Assembly (NCBI GenBank): GCA_021397845.1
Contig: CM038047.1
Coordinates: 123,796,112-123,860,111 of the forward strand
Origin: Areca catechu
Taxonomy: Eukaryota > Streptophyta > Magnoliopsida > Arecales > Arecaceae
Direction: 5' to 3'
DNA: 64,000 nucleotides
Shown: one piece after another, positions 1 to 11,009 of the stretch
Numbering within the stretch: position 1 is the stretch's first letter
Layout: each line of letters opens with the position of its first letter
Notes under the pieces: model-generated
What the model was told of the DNA's origin: nothing
The model's input: the letters and a program-made list of their open reading frames with translations, nothing else
Database searches by the model: none
Program-made: the position numbers and the translations under genes

Positions 1-148
1 GAAAGCTGGGGGAACCTCCCACAGACCCACCTCCTGACTGGCCAGTGGAAGAGAGTAGCTGTTGATTTGATTGTATCTAGTCAACTCAGTTTATTTGGAC
101 TAACCGGTTTAGAAAACTCATAGTTCGGGTCTGAGTCTAATTGTTTGC
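1..148 (+). other. Element A untranslated leader (partial)
   Basis: This is non-coding sequence immediately upstream of the gag start. It ends in a short stretch around the ATG resembling the other elements (tttgcatgac before the ATG). The long conserved leader block of B, G, H and I is not recognisable here. Confidence 0.6.
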
Positions 149-1173
149 ATGACAACTAGGTCAGGCACACCTTACCACCCTTCACAAGCCCAACCTAGTT
201 CATCCATGGATACTAGTATGGAAAGCCTTATGAGATCTATGATCGAGAAGATGGACCGTTTGGATGCTAAATTTGGTCAGTTCGAGGAAAGAGTAGGAGC
301 CCTAGAAGAAGCTAGGTTGACCCCAACTGAACCACCTTCACCCAGATTACCTTCAGTTCATCCTAGAGCCCAATGACAGGAACACACACCTGACCCAATT
401 CAAAGAAGACCACATCAGGATTATGTTGATCATACTCCAGAGCCACCTCCTAGAAGACCTCACTATGATACTTTTGATCAGGATGATCGGGCCCTAAGGA
501 ACATCCGTCTAGATGCACCAACCTTTGAGGGAAGCCTAGATCCTAAGGTGTACATAGACTGGGAGGCTGACATGGACCAGTATTTTGACTGGTATGATAT
601 GTCTGAAGAGAGAAGATTTAAGTTTGCCAGAATCAGACTAGTTCGTCAGGCTCGGTTATATTGGAAAAACGTGAAACGCATATCAAGGCAAAGGGGAGAT
701 TTACCTATAGCAACATGGAGAGATTTGAAGAGGAAACTTAGAGAGAAATATCTGCCTATGTCTTATCAGCAAAGGTTATTAGATCAGTGGCAACGATTGA
801 CACAGGGTAACAAGACCGTTTCTGAATATGTTGCTAAGTTTGATGAGTTTGTGATGCGATGCAACGTAGTCGAGTCTGAAGTAGCCACTTTATCAAGGTT
901 TAGATCAGGGTTGAATGATGATATAAAAGGGAACTGTTTTTAAGGGAAGTCCATGATTAGATAGGTTTAACCCTCCTATGCCAGGCCTATGAGAGGTTTA
1001 GCTACATTTAGACGAGTAGTAGTCCCACCAATAGAACTCCAGCCTGAATCCAACCCTTAGAACAAGGTCCAGCCTTCCAACCCTTAACCCAAGAAGAAGA
1101 CAAAGGAAAGAGCCCTGAAGTTCGAGGTGAGAGGGAGCGAGTCTGCTATAAGTGTCGTAAACCAGGTCATTTC
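149..1173 (+). pseudogene. gag: Gag of element A (broken)
   Basis: Gag packages the element RNA into cytoplasmic virus-like particles. The ATG at 149 gives a short N-terminal region, a predicted coiled coil (residues about 20-55) and a proline-rich linker. A stop (CAA TGA) at 374-376 interrupts the frame, which then continues in the same frame through 548-943. That part holds the conserved block with W-E-x-D-M-D-Q-Y-F-D-W-Y and L-L-D-Q-W-Q, typical of chromovirus Gag. A one-base deletion near 929 shifts the frame again. A CCHC zinc knuckle (C-x2-C-x4-H-x4-C) is encoded at 1144-1185, running into the next segment. At least two lesions are present, so no full Gag can be made. Confidence 0.85.
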
Positions 1174-2400
1174 ATGAGCCAATGTCCCTCTAGAGCTTTA
1201 CATATAGGGGAGGCAGAAGAAGGTGAATCAGAACCCCTGGAGAATGATGAAGAGGAGGTTTATGAAGCAGGGGATTGTTTGGCTGATGAATATGAAGGAG
1301 ATGAAGAGAACATAGACTCATCAGATTTTCTAGGAGTTGTGAGATGTATCATGACACAGACCAAGGAGCAAGAAGACTGGCGTAGAACTAGCATCCTACA
1401 CACATTTGTTAGGATAGGAGAAAAGGTCTGTAAAATCATCATCGATAGTGGAAGCTGTGTCAACGCCATTTCCACTAACGCAGCCAAAAGTCTAGGATTA
1501 CCCATTGTACCACATCCCAATCCATATAAGGTGTCCTGGATCGATTCCACTTCTATACCAATCAAGTCAAGATGTCAGGTTCAAGTCCAGCTTCAATCCT
1601 ATCAGGGAAAGATCTGGTGTGATGTGCTTCCTATGGGGGTAAGTAGCATCATCTTAGGCAGGCCATGGCTGTTTGATCATGATGTGACCATCTTTGGTCG
1701 ATCAAACTCCTATGCTTTCAATTTCAATGGCATGAAAATTGTCATTCATCCAACCCAGCCTAAGGATAATGTCAAGAGAGGAGCTAGCAGCTTGAAAGAT
1801 AAGAAGACTGGATTAAATTTAATAGGTGCAAAAGAATTAGAGCAAGATATCATGGAGGGAGCACCTATTTGGGTAGTAGCTGCTAAGGAAATTAAGGACC
1901 ACAGCCCTGTAGAACACCCTCAAGAGGTGGTACAATTATTGAAAGAATTTGAGGATGTGTTTCCAGAAGATCTCCCCGATAACCTTCCACCTTTAAGAGA
2001 CATACAACACGCAATAGATTTAGTCCCTGGAGCGACTTTACCTAATTTGCCTCACTATAGGATGAACCCAATTGAACACCAGGAATTGCAAAGGCAAGTG
2101 GGTGAACTTCTTAGGAAGGGGTTTATTAAGGAAAGCTTAAGTCCATGTGCAGTCCCTGCTCTGCTGAACCCTAAGAAAGATGACACCTGGAGGATGTGTA
2201 TAGATAGCCGTGCCATTAATAAGATCACTGTAAAGTATAGATTCCCAATCCCAAGACTAGACGACATGTTAGATATGATAGCCGGATCGACAATTTTTTC
2301 CAAGATAGACCTAAAGAGTGGCTATCACCAGGTTAGGGTTAGGCCTGGAGACGAATGGAAGACCGCTTTTAAGACTAAAGATGGATTATATGATGGTTAG
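1174..2400 (+). pseudogene. pol: Gag C-terminus, protease and N-terminal RT of element A
   Basis: This is a 408-codon open stretch. The methionine at 1174 is internal, because the same frame is open upstream through the zinc knuckle at 1144. An acidic linker (E-V-Y-E-A-G, D-E-Y-E-G) is followed by an aspartic protease with the D-S-G triad at residues 91-93. The RT N-terminal half begins near residue 290 and includes the S-R-A-I-N-K-I and F-S-K-I-D-L-K-S-G-Y-H-Q blocks. The frame ends at a TAG at 2398-2400, where related copies read Y-E-W-V-V-M-P-F-G. A one-base deletion beside it shifts the frame, and the RT continues in another frame at 2403. Confidence 0.9.
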
Positions 2401-2402
2401 TC

Positions 2403-3377
2403 ATGCCGTTCGGTCTGTCCAATGCACCCAGCACTTTTATGAGAATAATGAATCAGGTGTTAAAGGTTTTTATCGGAAGATTTGTAGTGGTCTATTTTGA
2501 TGATATACTTATATATAGCAAAACAAAGGCAGACCACTTAACCAACCTGAAACAAGTTTGTCAAGTCCTGAGAAAAGATAGTCTCTATGCCAATATCAAG
2601 AAGTGTGATTTCCTGACAAATAGAGTTATCTTTCTAGGATTCGTAGTCACATCTGAAGGGGTGTCCGCTGATCCTGAGAAAATTAAATCCATAGTAGAGT
2701 GGCCTACGCCTAAGACTATCCACGACGTCCATAGTTTCCATGGGTTATCCACCTTCTATAGAAGGTTTATCAAAGGATTCAGTACGATAGTGGCACCAAT
2801 CACTGATTGTATTAGGAAGGAAAATTTCGAGTGGACTAAAGCAGCAGGTAAGGCCTTCCTAACAATTAAGGAGAAAATGACACAAGCACCTGTCTTAAGG
2901 TTACCCGATTTTACCAAGGTGTTTGAGGTTGCTTGTGATGCTTCTGGGGTCGGAATTGGAGGTGTCTTGAGTCAAGAGAATCACCCAGTAGCATACTTCA
3001 GTGAAAAGTTAAATGAGGCGAGACTAAGGTATTCCACGTATGATAAGGAACTGTATGCTGTAGTTCAAGCTCTACGATATTGGAGGCATTATCTTCTACC
3101 CCACGAGTTTGTCCTGTTCTCTGATCACGAAGCTCTTAGGTTCCTTAGTTCTCAAAAGAAATTAAACCCTAGGCACGGGAAATGGGTAGAATTCATACAA
3201 GCTTACACGTTCGTTTTAAAACATCGTGCCGGTACTGAAAATAGGGTTGCTGATGCGTTGAGCCGCCGTTCTATGTTGTTAACCTCTGTGAGCACTGAAG
3301 TAGTAGGGTTCGATAGATTGAAAGATGAATATCCCACATGTCCTGATTTTGGTCACATCTATCAATCCCTGCAATAA
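2403..3377 (+). pseudogene. pol: RT C-terminal half and RNase H of element A
   Basis: The segment begins at the M-P-F-G-L-S-N-A-P-S block, so its methionine is not a native start. The catalytic Y-F-D-D box is at residues 31-34. The Ty3/gypsy RNase H follows, with acidic residues D179, E216, D241 and D284 (in V-A-D-A-L-S-R-R). RT copies the RNA and RNase H removes the RNA strand. The catalytic residues are intact here, but the segment is cut off from the upstream RT by a frameshift and from integrase by a TAA at 3375-3377. Confidence 0.9.
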
Positions 3378-4418
3378 AGATCATCTAGTGAACCTAGTGA
3401 TTATACACTGTTAGATGGATACCTTTTCAAAGGAAATCAGTTGTGTATTCCCAAGACCTCTGTTAGGGAATTTCTGATCTGGGAAGTCCATGCTGGAGGT
3501 TTAGCAGGACATTTTGGCAGGAACAAAACCATCCTAGCAATGGAAGAACAAATTTTTTGGCCTGGTCTTAAAAAGAGCATTGCCCAGATCGTAGCTCAGT
3601 GTCGGACCTGTGCTGTTGCAAAACAGCAAAGACAGAACATCGGTCTGTACACGCCCTTACCTGTCCCTGATGGTCCATGGCAAGATATCAGTATGGATTT
3701 TGTGGTAGGTCTACCTAAAACTTCTAGGAAACATGACTCTGTTTTCGTGGTTATCGATCGTTTCTCCAAAATGGCGCACTTCATCCCGTGTTCTCAAACT
3801 TTAGATGCTTCGAAAGTGGCCAAGCTTTTCTTAGATCAGGTGGTTAAGCTTCATGGTTTACCCAAGACCATTGTGTCAGATAGAGATGTCAAGTTCACTA
3901 GCTACTTCTGGAAAACCCTCTGGCACATGTTAGGTACTAAGCTGAAATTCTCTACGGCCTATCATCCTCAAACAGATGGCCAAACTGAAGTAGTAAACCG
4001 AAGCTTAGGAAATCTCTTAAGATGTTTAGTCGGCGACAACCTAGGAAACTGGGACTTACTACTTCCTCGTGCTGAATTTGCCTACAATAGTTCGATCAAT
4101 AGGTCTATTGGGAAAAGTCCATTCGAAGTGGTCCATGGATACAAACCTAGGAAACCTTTAAACCTAATTCCATTACCAGTACATACACGAATATCTGAGT
4201 CTGCTGAGTCATATGCACAGCATGTTAAGGATTTGCACAAGGAGATTAATCAGAAGATTCAAACAAGCAATGAACTCTATAGGCATATGGCTAACTCACA
4301 TAAACGGTTAAAGGAATTTAATGAAGGAGACTCTGTAATGATTAGGCTTAAACCAGAAAGGTTTCCTCCGGGAACTATGAAGAAACTCCATGCCGGGGAG
4401 CCGGACCCTTCAAAATAA
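3378..4418 (+). pseudogene. int: Integrase of element A
   Basis: Integrase inserts the cDNA into host DNA. The frame is the same as RNase H after one nonsense codon. An HHCC zinc-binding domain (H17, H24, C54, C57 counted from the methionine at 3441) precedes the DDE core: D86 in S-M-D-F, D147 in S-D-R-D and E183 in Q-T-E, with 35 residues between the last two. The C-terminal G-P-F-type motif is lost: a small indel near 4390 shifts the frame and ends the ORF at 4418. Confidence 0.9.
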
Positions 4419-4881
4419 TAAAGAAAATTGGACCTAATGCTTATGTAGTAGACTTACCACCTAGTTATGGCATTAGTTCTACATTTAATGTTTCCGATCT
4501 GAAAGAATACAAGGAACCTGCATTAATACCTGATGAACCTTTGGTCCTAACACTTCTCTTGAGAGTGAAATGCCAATTGAGTGTCCACCACCAAATATTC
4601 CTGAGCGAAAGGAAAGAATTGAAAGGATCTTGGATGACCAGATCATCACTACTAGAAATAAGGGCTACCAACGCTATCTGGTTCGATGGCAAGGATGTCC
4701 TGAATCTGAAGATTCCTGGATCACCAAAGAGGACCTACAACAAAGCGACCCGGATATATTAGAAACTTATCACTCGACAGGGTCGAGTTCCTCCCACCAG
4801 GGGAGAATTGGTGCGGGCACCAGAATCAGAAAGAGACTCCAACCAATTCAAGCCCATTCCGAATCTTTATGGTTGGACTAG
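4419..4881 (+). pseudogene. Integrase tail and chromodomain of element A
   Basis: After the frameshift the integrase tail continues, then a chromodomain is encoded in 4570-4881: E-R-I-L-D-D-Q near residue 18, Y-L-V-R-W-Q-G near 37-43, and D-S-W-I-T near 48-52. Chromodomains at the integrase C-terminus bind modified histone tails and direct chromoviruses to heterochromatin. The aromatic residues of the domain are present. The reading frame runs through the polypurine tract into the 3' LTR and stops at 4879-4881, an overlap seen in the other elements of this window too. Confidence 0.88.
4799..4807 (+). promoter_or_regulatory. Polypurine tract of element A
   Basis: The purine run AGGGGAGAA sits two bases before the LTR start TGGTGC. 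In LTR elements this RNA segment resists RNase H and primes plus-strand synthesis. The same GGGAGAA-T-TGGTGC arrangement appears in E, G, H, C and D. Confidence 0.75.
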
Positions 4882-6060
4882 AGAGACCGGTAACCTTTCT
4901 TTATTTTTAGTCCAAAACAATCATGTAAGTTGAGTCCATGTTGGGTCCTGTAATCTTTCTTTTGAGTCCAAAATAATCATGTAAGTCGAGTCCATGTCGG
5001 GTCTAGTCTTAGTCCAATCCAAATGGGTCAACTAGCATCAAGCCTAAAGAAGACTCACAATGTATACCCCAAATCATGACCAAAGCCAACTCAATTGGGG
5101 ACCACATGCCACATCACTTGCGCCACCTCAACTTGGGACCACATGCCACGTCAAGAGGGGACCACATGCCACCTCACACGCCACCTCACCACAAGAGGGT
5201 GCCATCCCAAGTTCAAATTCAAGGAAGTTGGCCAAGGAGGATTTCAAGCAAGAAAATCAGCCCTCTCCCCTTATATTACTCCACTTGTTTAGGGATTTGA
5301 AATTTCAAAATTTGTAAGGCTTTATTTAAAGCCTTGGATGCCCCTTGTAAAGAATTGATGAGTGAATACAAATTTCCAGCACTTTTCTATGTGTTTCTAT
5401 GTGCCTATGTGGATCTTTGTGCCTAAGTGAACCTCTTCCTCTCCTCCACCATTTCTTCTCCCTAATCCTTCTCTGTTACTCTTCATCTTCTAAGCAATCC
5501 TCTTCCTTCAAAGCAAATTAAGGACATCCTCTCAAGAAGAAGATCAACACCAACACAAGCTTCCACCATGGCGCCAAGGATCATTTCCAACAAACTCTCC
5601 TTTTGAGTTCCATCAATCTTCTCACTTTTAATTAAGTTTCTAATCATCTTGGTTTCTTTGTTGCAGGGTTCTCTAGGCTCCAGATCCAAGAGGAAGGATT
5701 ACTTGCTACAAACCAGAAAGTTAGAAGGCCCATCTTATGTGGTATGATCTTTCATTTGAGAACCTTAAGAGTGAATCCCTTGTGCTTGAGATTTCAATGC
5801 TTGAACTCCTAGTATTTTAAGATCGGGATCATTAAATAGGGCTAGCTTGACTTGTGTGCGAATTCTAATCTTGTCCTATTTCTTTAAGATCTTGATAGTC
5901 CTCCTAGCTGGGTTTAAGTATAAGCATTTAGGGTTTCTTATTTAGATCTCCTTGATCTTATATGTTGAATCACTCATATGCAAGTAGGAATTGCTAGTTA
6001 AATTTTGGTTAATCTCCTTTAGAGTTACATGTTTGCATCCTCATCATGCATATCACACCA
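4809..6060 (+). repeat. 3' LTR of element A
   Basis: It starts TGGTGCGGGCACCAG, a near-perfect inverted repeat shared with the other LTRs here. It contains two copies of an approximately 55-base unit (4909 and 4964 starts) and three GGACCACATGCCAC motifs at 5098-5170. A TTATATTA TATA-like motif lies near 5269. The rest is AT-rich and non-coding. The end is placed near 6060 because B-type LTR sequence (CCTGATAGG) begins at 6061. No full second copy is in the window to confirm the length. Confidence 0.75.
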
Positions 6061-6480
6061 CCTGATAGGTCATTTGTAGGTCCTCGAGTTCCTACGAATC
6101 CAACGACTCCAGCCAACCCTCAGTTGGACCACCGAGTAGAAAGCTGGGTATCCGCGGGTATTTGGCTCGGTTTTCCAGGCCGCATCCATCAAGGAATGAG
6201 AGATCCCTTCACTGCAATCTTCATCGGGTACTTCAGACATTGTTAAGTACACCCCCTCTACCTCCAGTAATTATATTGTAGGAGAACTTGCCCTAACTTA
6301 GGCTTCTCAGCCCCGGCGATCCTTCTTTCATACTTTTCTAGGTTCTAATCTGCATGCTTGGCTTCAAAAACTCATACAAAATTCCCTACAACTAATTTTG
6401 ATCTGAAATTTAAAAATTAATCACCTAACCCCACGTATAAAACATACATAAAGAATTGCATGCATATTAGTCCCGCATCA
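6061..6480 (+). repeat. 5' LTR of element B, right part only
   Basis: The sequence matches the right part of the 3' LTR of B (13256-13677), including the CGAGTTCCTAC and GGGTATCCGCGGG blocks, and ends CCCGCATCA. The left part is missing because element A is inserted here. The terminal CA lies immediately before the primer-binding site. Confidence 0.85.
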
Positions 6481-6482
6481 TT

Positions 6483-6494
6483 TGGTATCAGAGC
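6483..6494 (+). promoter_or_regulatory. Primer-binding site of element B
   Basis: TGGTATCAGAGC is the complement of the plant initiator-methionine tRNA 3' end, the usual primer for minus-strand synthesis in these elements. It lies two bases after the LTR end. Confidence 0.92.
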
Positions 6495-7396
6495 TTAGAT
6501 TAGGGCTGTTTTCTTCAATTTTTCAGTCTGTATATGCTCTATTAATTTAGTTATTTCTCCCTTTCCTGAACTCCAAAAATTCTGAAATTTATTTTTATAG
6601 ATTCATCATAATTCATAGTATTTTCTGGAATTTATGAAGATTTTATTTTGGTCTGTGAAGTTTCTGCAAGATGAAATACAGCCTGTAAATCTTCAGCTTT
6701 ATTTTTTCAGCAAGACAAGTTTGGAAGTTTTAGGGTTTTGTTTAGCATTTTTTTGAATATATTTTATTTTTAGTATGTTTCTAGCATATTAGGTCATTTT
6801 CTGCAAATCATATATCTGCAAAGAAAAAAAAAATTAAAAAAAATCATATATAAAAGCTACCAAAATATCTAACCCTAATTTGTATCATTTGCCTGCCATC
6901 ATTACATAATCTACTTTTAAGGGCACTCTTGCTATGTCAGATGGGGGGAGGATTTGATCACCTCTCCTTAGTCCAAAATCACCTCCCTTGCATTCGGTCC
7001 CAAGCCTAACTTAAAATCGATTAGACTTAATTTGCCTTAGTAGGCTAAGGACACCAACTGGTCGGGTCCGAGCTAAGTGTCAGATCACTATGTCAAGCTA
7101 ACCTGTGTGTGCCTTGTGCTTGGTGTCTAGAATGGTGGTTCAGGGATTCAATCTTGAAGGGCTTGTGTGTTGGTCCGCATACCTAGACAATCTCTGATTG
7201 GTGTCTAGGATTGGCAATCAGTGACCTAACACTCCCCTTACACCTGCCTAGCTAAGTACAGGGTTACTATAGGCTAGTTTGCCACCCTGATTGAGCCCTT
7301 AGTTTGGACTCTAGGTCTAGTCAGCTGTAGTCGGTCTGATCGAGTCATGCATGAGCACTAGATCAGGGGTTTAATATCACCCACCTTCTTCACAAA
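6495..7396 (+). other. Untranslated leader of element B
   Basis: This is a 0.9 kb non-coding leader between primer site and gag. The first 440 bases are AT-rich. From 6942 to about 7360 it holds the block shared with C, D, G, H and I: a degenerate hairpin at 6942-6970, a perfect stem CCTTAG/CTAAGG at 7035-7050 and the CTGATTGG region near 7195. It is a candidate packaging or dimerisation region; that function is inferred. Confidence 0.7.
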
Positions 7397-8967
7397 TGTC
7401 TGAACCCATAAAAAATTTGCAAGTCCAAATGAAAGCACTCACTGAAAAACTAACCCAATCCATGGCCTAGATGGCTACACAAATAACTACCCAGTTGACT
7501 ACCCAGCTAACTCAGTCTGGTACCCAAACCAATAATAGAATTGACCATCTTGCCAATAGGTTTGACCTGTTAGAAGGCCATGTAGGGACCATAGAAAGAA
7601 CCCACGGGTCACAGTCTGAGCCAGATCTTGAGTCCCCTTAACCTAGAAGGACCCCAAACCCTGATCCATACCATGAGGTCAAACCTAGGAGAGCCCCTCA
7701 TCCTGACCCATACTATAATCCTCAACCTAGGAGGACCCCAAATCCTAATCCATACCATGAGGTCGAACCTAGGAGAGCCCCTCATCCTGACCCATACTAT
7801 AATCCTCAACCTAGGAGGACCCCAAACCCCGATCCATACCGAGAGGTCGAACCTAGGAGAGCCCCTCAGCCTTACCCATACTATAATCTTGAGCCTAGGA
7901 GGACCCCAAAGCCTGATCCATATCTTGAGGCTGAACCTAGAAGAGACCATCGTCCTGACTCAATCCCTGAGGTTCATCCTAGAAGGCCCAATCATGATTT
8001 TGTAGACTAGGAGGACCGATCCTATAGACATGTTAAGCTTGATGCCCTAACTTTTGATGGTTGTCTTAATCCTAAGGTCTATATAGATTGGGAGGGAGCG
8101 ATGGATCTATATTTTGAGTGGTATGATATGACGGAAGAGCAGGAATTTAGGTTTGCTAAGCTTAAGTTGGTTCAGGAAGCCAGGTTACATTGGGCTAGTG
8201 TTGAGAGAACCCTTAGTCTAGGAGGGCGTGATCCTATAACCACCTGGTGGGCCATGAAGGGTAAGCGTAGGATAAGATACGTTTCAGCTTCATATCGTAG
8301 TGGGTTACTAGATCAATGGCAATGATTTAATCAGGGTAACAGGAGTATAGATGAGTACATCGTAAAATTTGATGAGTATTCCATGCGATGTGATTTGAGG
8401 GAGTTTGAGGATATTGTCTTATCTAGGTTTAGAGCTGGACTGAGAGATGACATTAAGAAAGAGCTCTATATGAGAGAGGTTAGAGACCTGGACCATGCTT
8501 ACCAGATTGCAAGGGATCATGAGCGTTTTCATAGAGAGCCCGTTTACTGTAGACCTGAGCCCACTAGATACCCTAGTCAGTATCCAGGAGCTAGCCAGCC
8601 TAATCAGAGCCGACACATGCCCAGCCGACCTAGCCCGAGTCGACCTAGTCCTAGTCAGCCAGGCCCGAATCAACCCAGTCCTAGTCAGTCAGGCCCGAGT
8701 CGACCCCAGCCTAGTAATCCTTTGACCCGTAACGATGATCGAGGAAAATTTATAGAGGTCAATAAGAGTTACACTCCCTAGAAGACCTGTTTTAGATGTA
8801 ATAAACCAGGCCACTTTATGAGCCAATGTCCAGTTAGTGCCTTACACCTAGGTGAACTGCAGGAAGAAGAGCCTGAATCCATAGTCGAACTTGAGGGAGA
8901 AGTTTATGAGGCTGATGATCAGTTAATAGATGAATATGAAGGTGAGGAGGAGGAACCTGAGTCTTAG
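7397..8967 (+). pseudogene. gag: Gag of element B (broken)
   Basis: The frame opens at the ATG at 7397 (M-S-E-P) with a coiled-coil-like N-terminus, but a TAG in place of a glutamine codon occurs near 7468. A 14-residue repeat region follows at 7642-7977. The capsid-like block is at 8101-8325 (Y-F-E-W-Y-D, L-L-D-Q-W-Q) and 8383-8781, separated by a TGA. A long Ser/Pro/Gln linker with P-S-R-P-S-P-S-Q-type repeats lies at about 8600-8715. One CCHC knuckle is at 8791-8832, after a TAG at 8779-8781. An acidic tail (D-E-Y-E-G-E-E) ends at a stop near 8967. No complete Gag can be produced. Confidence 0.85.
7642..7977 (+). repeat. 42-base tandem repeat in gag, eight units
   Basis: Eight adjacent 42-base units each encode 14 residues and alternate two types, P-R-R-T-P-N-P-D-P-Y-H-E-V-E and P-R-R-A-P-H-P-D-P-Y-Y-N-P-Q. 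The same unit recurs in gag of element G at about 37018-37330. It forms an extended, basic and proline-rich linker before the capsid block. Because 42 is a multiple of three, other frames and the opposite strand also stay open, which creates spurious ORFs. Confidence 0.88.
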
Positions 8968-9833
8968 AACCAATTAGCAGTGGTTAGGTGCATTTTAGCC
9001 CAAACCCAGTTAAGGAAGATTGGCGTAGGACTAGCATCCTACAGACTTTTGTTAAGGTAGGGGGTAAGGTTCTTAAGATCATCATAGATAGTCGGAGTTG
9101 TGTCAATGCCGTCTCTGCCAAGACAGTTAAATCTTTAGGGTTGATCACAGTTCCCCATCCTAGCCCGTACAAAGTTTCTTGGATAGATTCCACCTCCATC
9201 CAGATTCAAGTTAGGTGCCAAATCTTAATTAGATTGCAGACCTATGAGTAAAAGATTTGGTGTGATGTCATCCCCATGAAAGTAAGTAGTATCATTCTAG
9301 GTCGACCATGGCTTTTTGATCACGATGCAACCTTGTTTGGTCGAACCAATGTTTGTGCTTTTAGCTACCATGGGAATAAGTTTGTTATCAATCCAACCCC
9401 CCCTAGGGACCCAGTTAAGAGGGTTTCTAGTAGCCTTAAGGACAAGAAACCTTGAGTTAACCTGATTAAGGCTAGGGAGTTAGAAAAGAAGATTGTTGAG
9501 GGTAACCCTTTTTGGATCTTGACCTACAAGGAAATACTCGAACCAACCCAAAAGGAACACTCTAAAGAAATTGTTGAAGCTCTGAAAGAATTTGAGGATG
9601 TCTTCCATGAGGATTTACCTGATCAACTACCACCCCTTAGAGACATCCAGCAAGCAATAGACTTAGTTTCAGGAGCCATTTTACCAAACCTTCCTCATTA
9701 TAGACTGAATCCCAGTGAACATCAAGATTTACTGAAACAAGTGGGAGAATTTCTTAGGAAGGGTTTTATTAGGGAGAGCCTGAGTCCATGTGCAGTCCCT
9801 GCTCTACTGACCCCTAAGAAGGATAGTACCTAG
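8968..9833 (+). pseudogene. pol: Protease and N-terminal RT of element B
   Basis: The sequence is homologous to the protease of A and H, but the catalytic triad reads D-S-R rather than D-S-G (codons near 9090), which should inactivate it. Stops interrupt the protease near 9249 and again near 9453. The connection region and start of RT are open at 9519-9833 (E-F-E-D-V-F, L-R-D-I-Q-Q-A-I-D-L), ending at a TAG where relatives have a tryptophan codon (T-W-R-M-C). That is consistent with a TGG to TAG change. Confidence 0.87.
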
Positions 9834-9836
9834 AGG

Positions 9837-11009
9837 ATGTGTGTAGATAGTAGAGCTATCAACAAGATAACTGTGAAGTATAGGTTTCCCATCCCCCGAT
9901 TGGATGATATGTTAGACATGATGGCCGGAGCTAGAGTTTTCTCTAAGATAGACCTTAGGAGCGGCTATCATCAGGTTAGAATTAGACCTGGGGATAAGTG
10001 GAAAACTACTTTCAAGAAAAAGGATGGCCTGTTTGAGTGGGTTGTAATGCATTTCGGACTTTCCAATCCACCAAGTACTTTTATGAAGATTATGACCCAG
10101 GTCCTGAAATAGTTTATAGGGAAATTCGTTGTGGTCCACTTTGATGATATTCTGATCTATAGCAGGACCAAGAAGGACCACCTTAGTCATCTAAGACTAG
10201 TATGCCAGACCCTTATAGAGAATAGCCTCTATGCCAACTTTAAGAAGTGTGATTTCATGATACATAGTGTTATCTTCCTAGGTTTTGTTGTCACCCATGA
10301 GGGAGTTTTTGCAGATCCTGAAAAGGTTAGGGCAATTGTTGAGTGGCCTACACCCTCTAGTGTCCACGATGTGCGTAGTTTCCATGGCCTAGCAACCTTT
10401 TACAGGAGATTTATTAGGGGTTTTAGTATAGTCGTTGCCCTTGTAACTGATTACATTAGGAAGGGTACATTTGAGTGGACCAAAGCAGCTGATAAGGCCT
10501 TCCTAGAGATTAAGGATAAGATGACCCATGCACCTATCCTTAGATTACCTAATTTTACTAAGGTGTTTGAGGTCACTTGCAACACCTCGGGAGTAGGAAT
10601 AAGTGGGGTACTAAGTCAAGAGAATCACCCTGTAGCCTTCTTCAGTGAGAAACTGAATGAGGCTAAACTTAAGTACTCTACCTATGACAAGAAATTTTAT
10701 GCAGTAGTCCAGGCCCTTAGATATTGGAGACATTACTTACTACAGCAGGAGTTTGTCTTATTTTCTGACCATGAGGCACTCCAATTCCTGAACTCCCAAA
10801 AGAAACTAAACCCACGGCATGGTAAATGGATTGAGTACATTCAAGCTTTCACTTTTGTCCTGAAGCACCATGCCAGCACTGAAAATAAGATAGTAGATGC
10901 CCTGAGTCGTAGGTCTTTACTGTTAGGATCCGTTAGCACCCAAGTCATAGGGTTTGATAGGTTAAAGGATGAATATGAAACCTACCCAGACTTTGGAGAC
11001 ATTTATTAG
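9837..11009 (+). pseudogene. pol: RT core and RNase H of element B
   Basis: RT resumes at M-C-V-D-S-R-A-I-N. A TAG at 10110-10112 (lysine followed by stop) interrupts it just before the catalytic box, which reads H-F-D-D instead of Y-F-D-D near 10139. In RNase H, the first catalytic aspartate block reads C-N-T-S-G where intact copies have C-D-A-S-G, and the Y-D-K-E motif reads Y-D-K-K. The last motif reads V-D-A-L-S-R-R. Both enzymes are inferred dead. Confidence 0.88.

Larger units (their letters stand above)
1..6060 (+). mobile_element. Element A: Ty3/gypsy chromovirus, 5' end outside window
   Basis: The order gag, zinc knuckle, protease, RT, RNase H, integrase, chromodomain, polypurine tract and LTR is the Ty3/gypsy chromovirus (Tekay/Del-like) order. 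The window begins in its leader, so the 5' LTR and primer site are not visible. The 3' LTR ends near 6057-6060, where sequence resumes part-way through the LTR of element B. A is therefore inferred to be inserted in B's 5' LTR; the left half of that LTR should lie left of the window. All reading frames are broken, so A is non-functional. The exact right edge is uncertain by about 3 bases because the target-site duplication cannot be compared. Confidence 0.9.

Noticed and set aside
6483..6494. tRNA-like match
   Set aside because: TGGTATCAGAGC is only the 12-base primer-binding site, not a tRNA gene; no cloverleaf surrounds it.
7609..7950. Minus-strand ORF with repeated G-P-P-R-L and S-P-R-F motifs (also 36933-37286)
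   Set aside because: Shadow of the 42-base gag repeat; the sense frame encodes the known 14-residue linker repeats.
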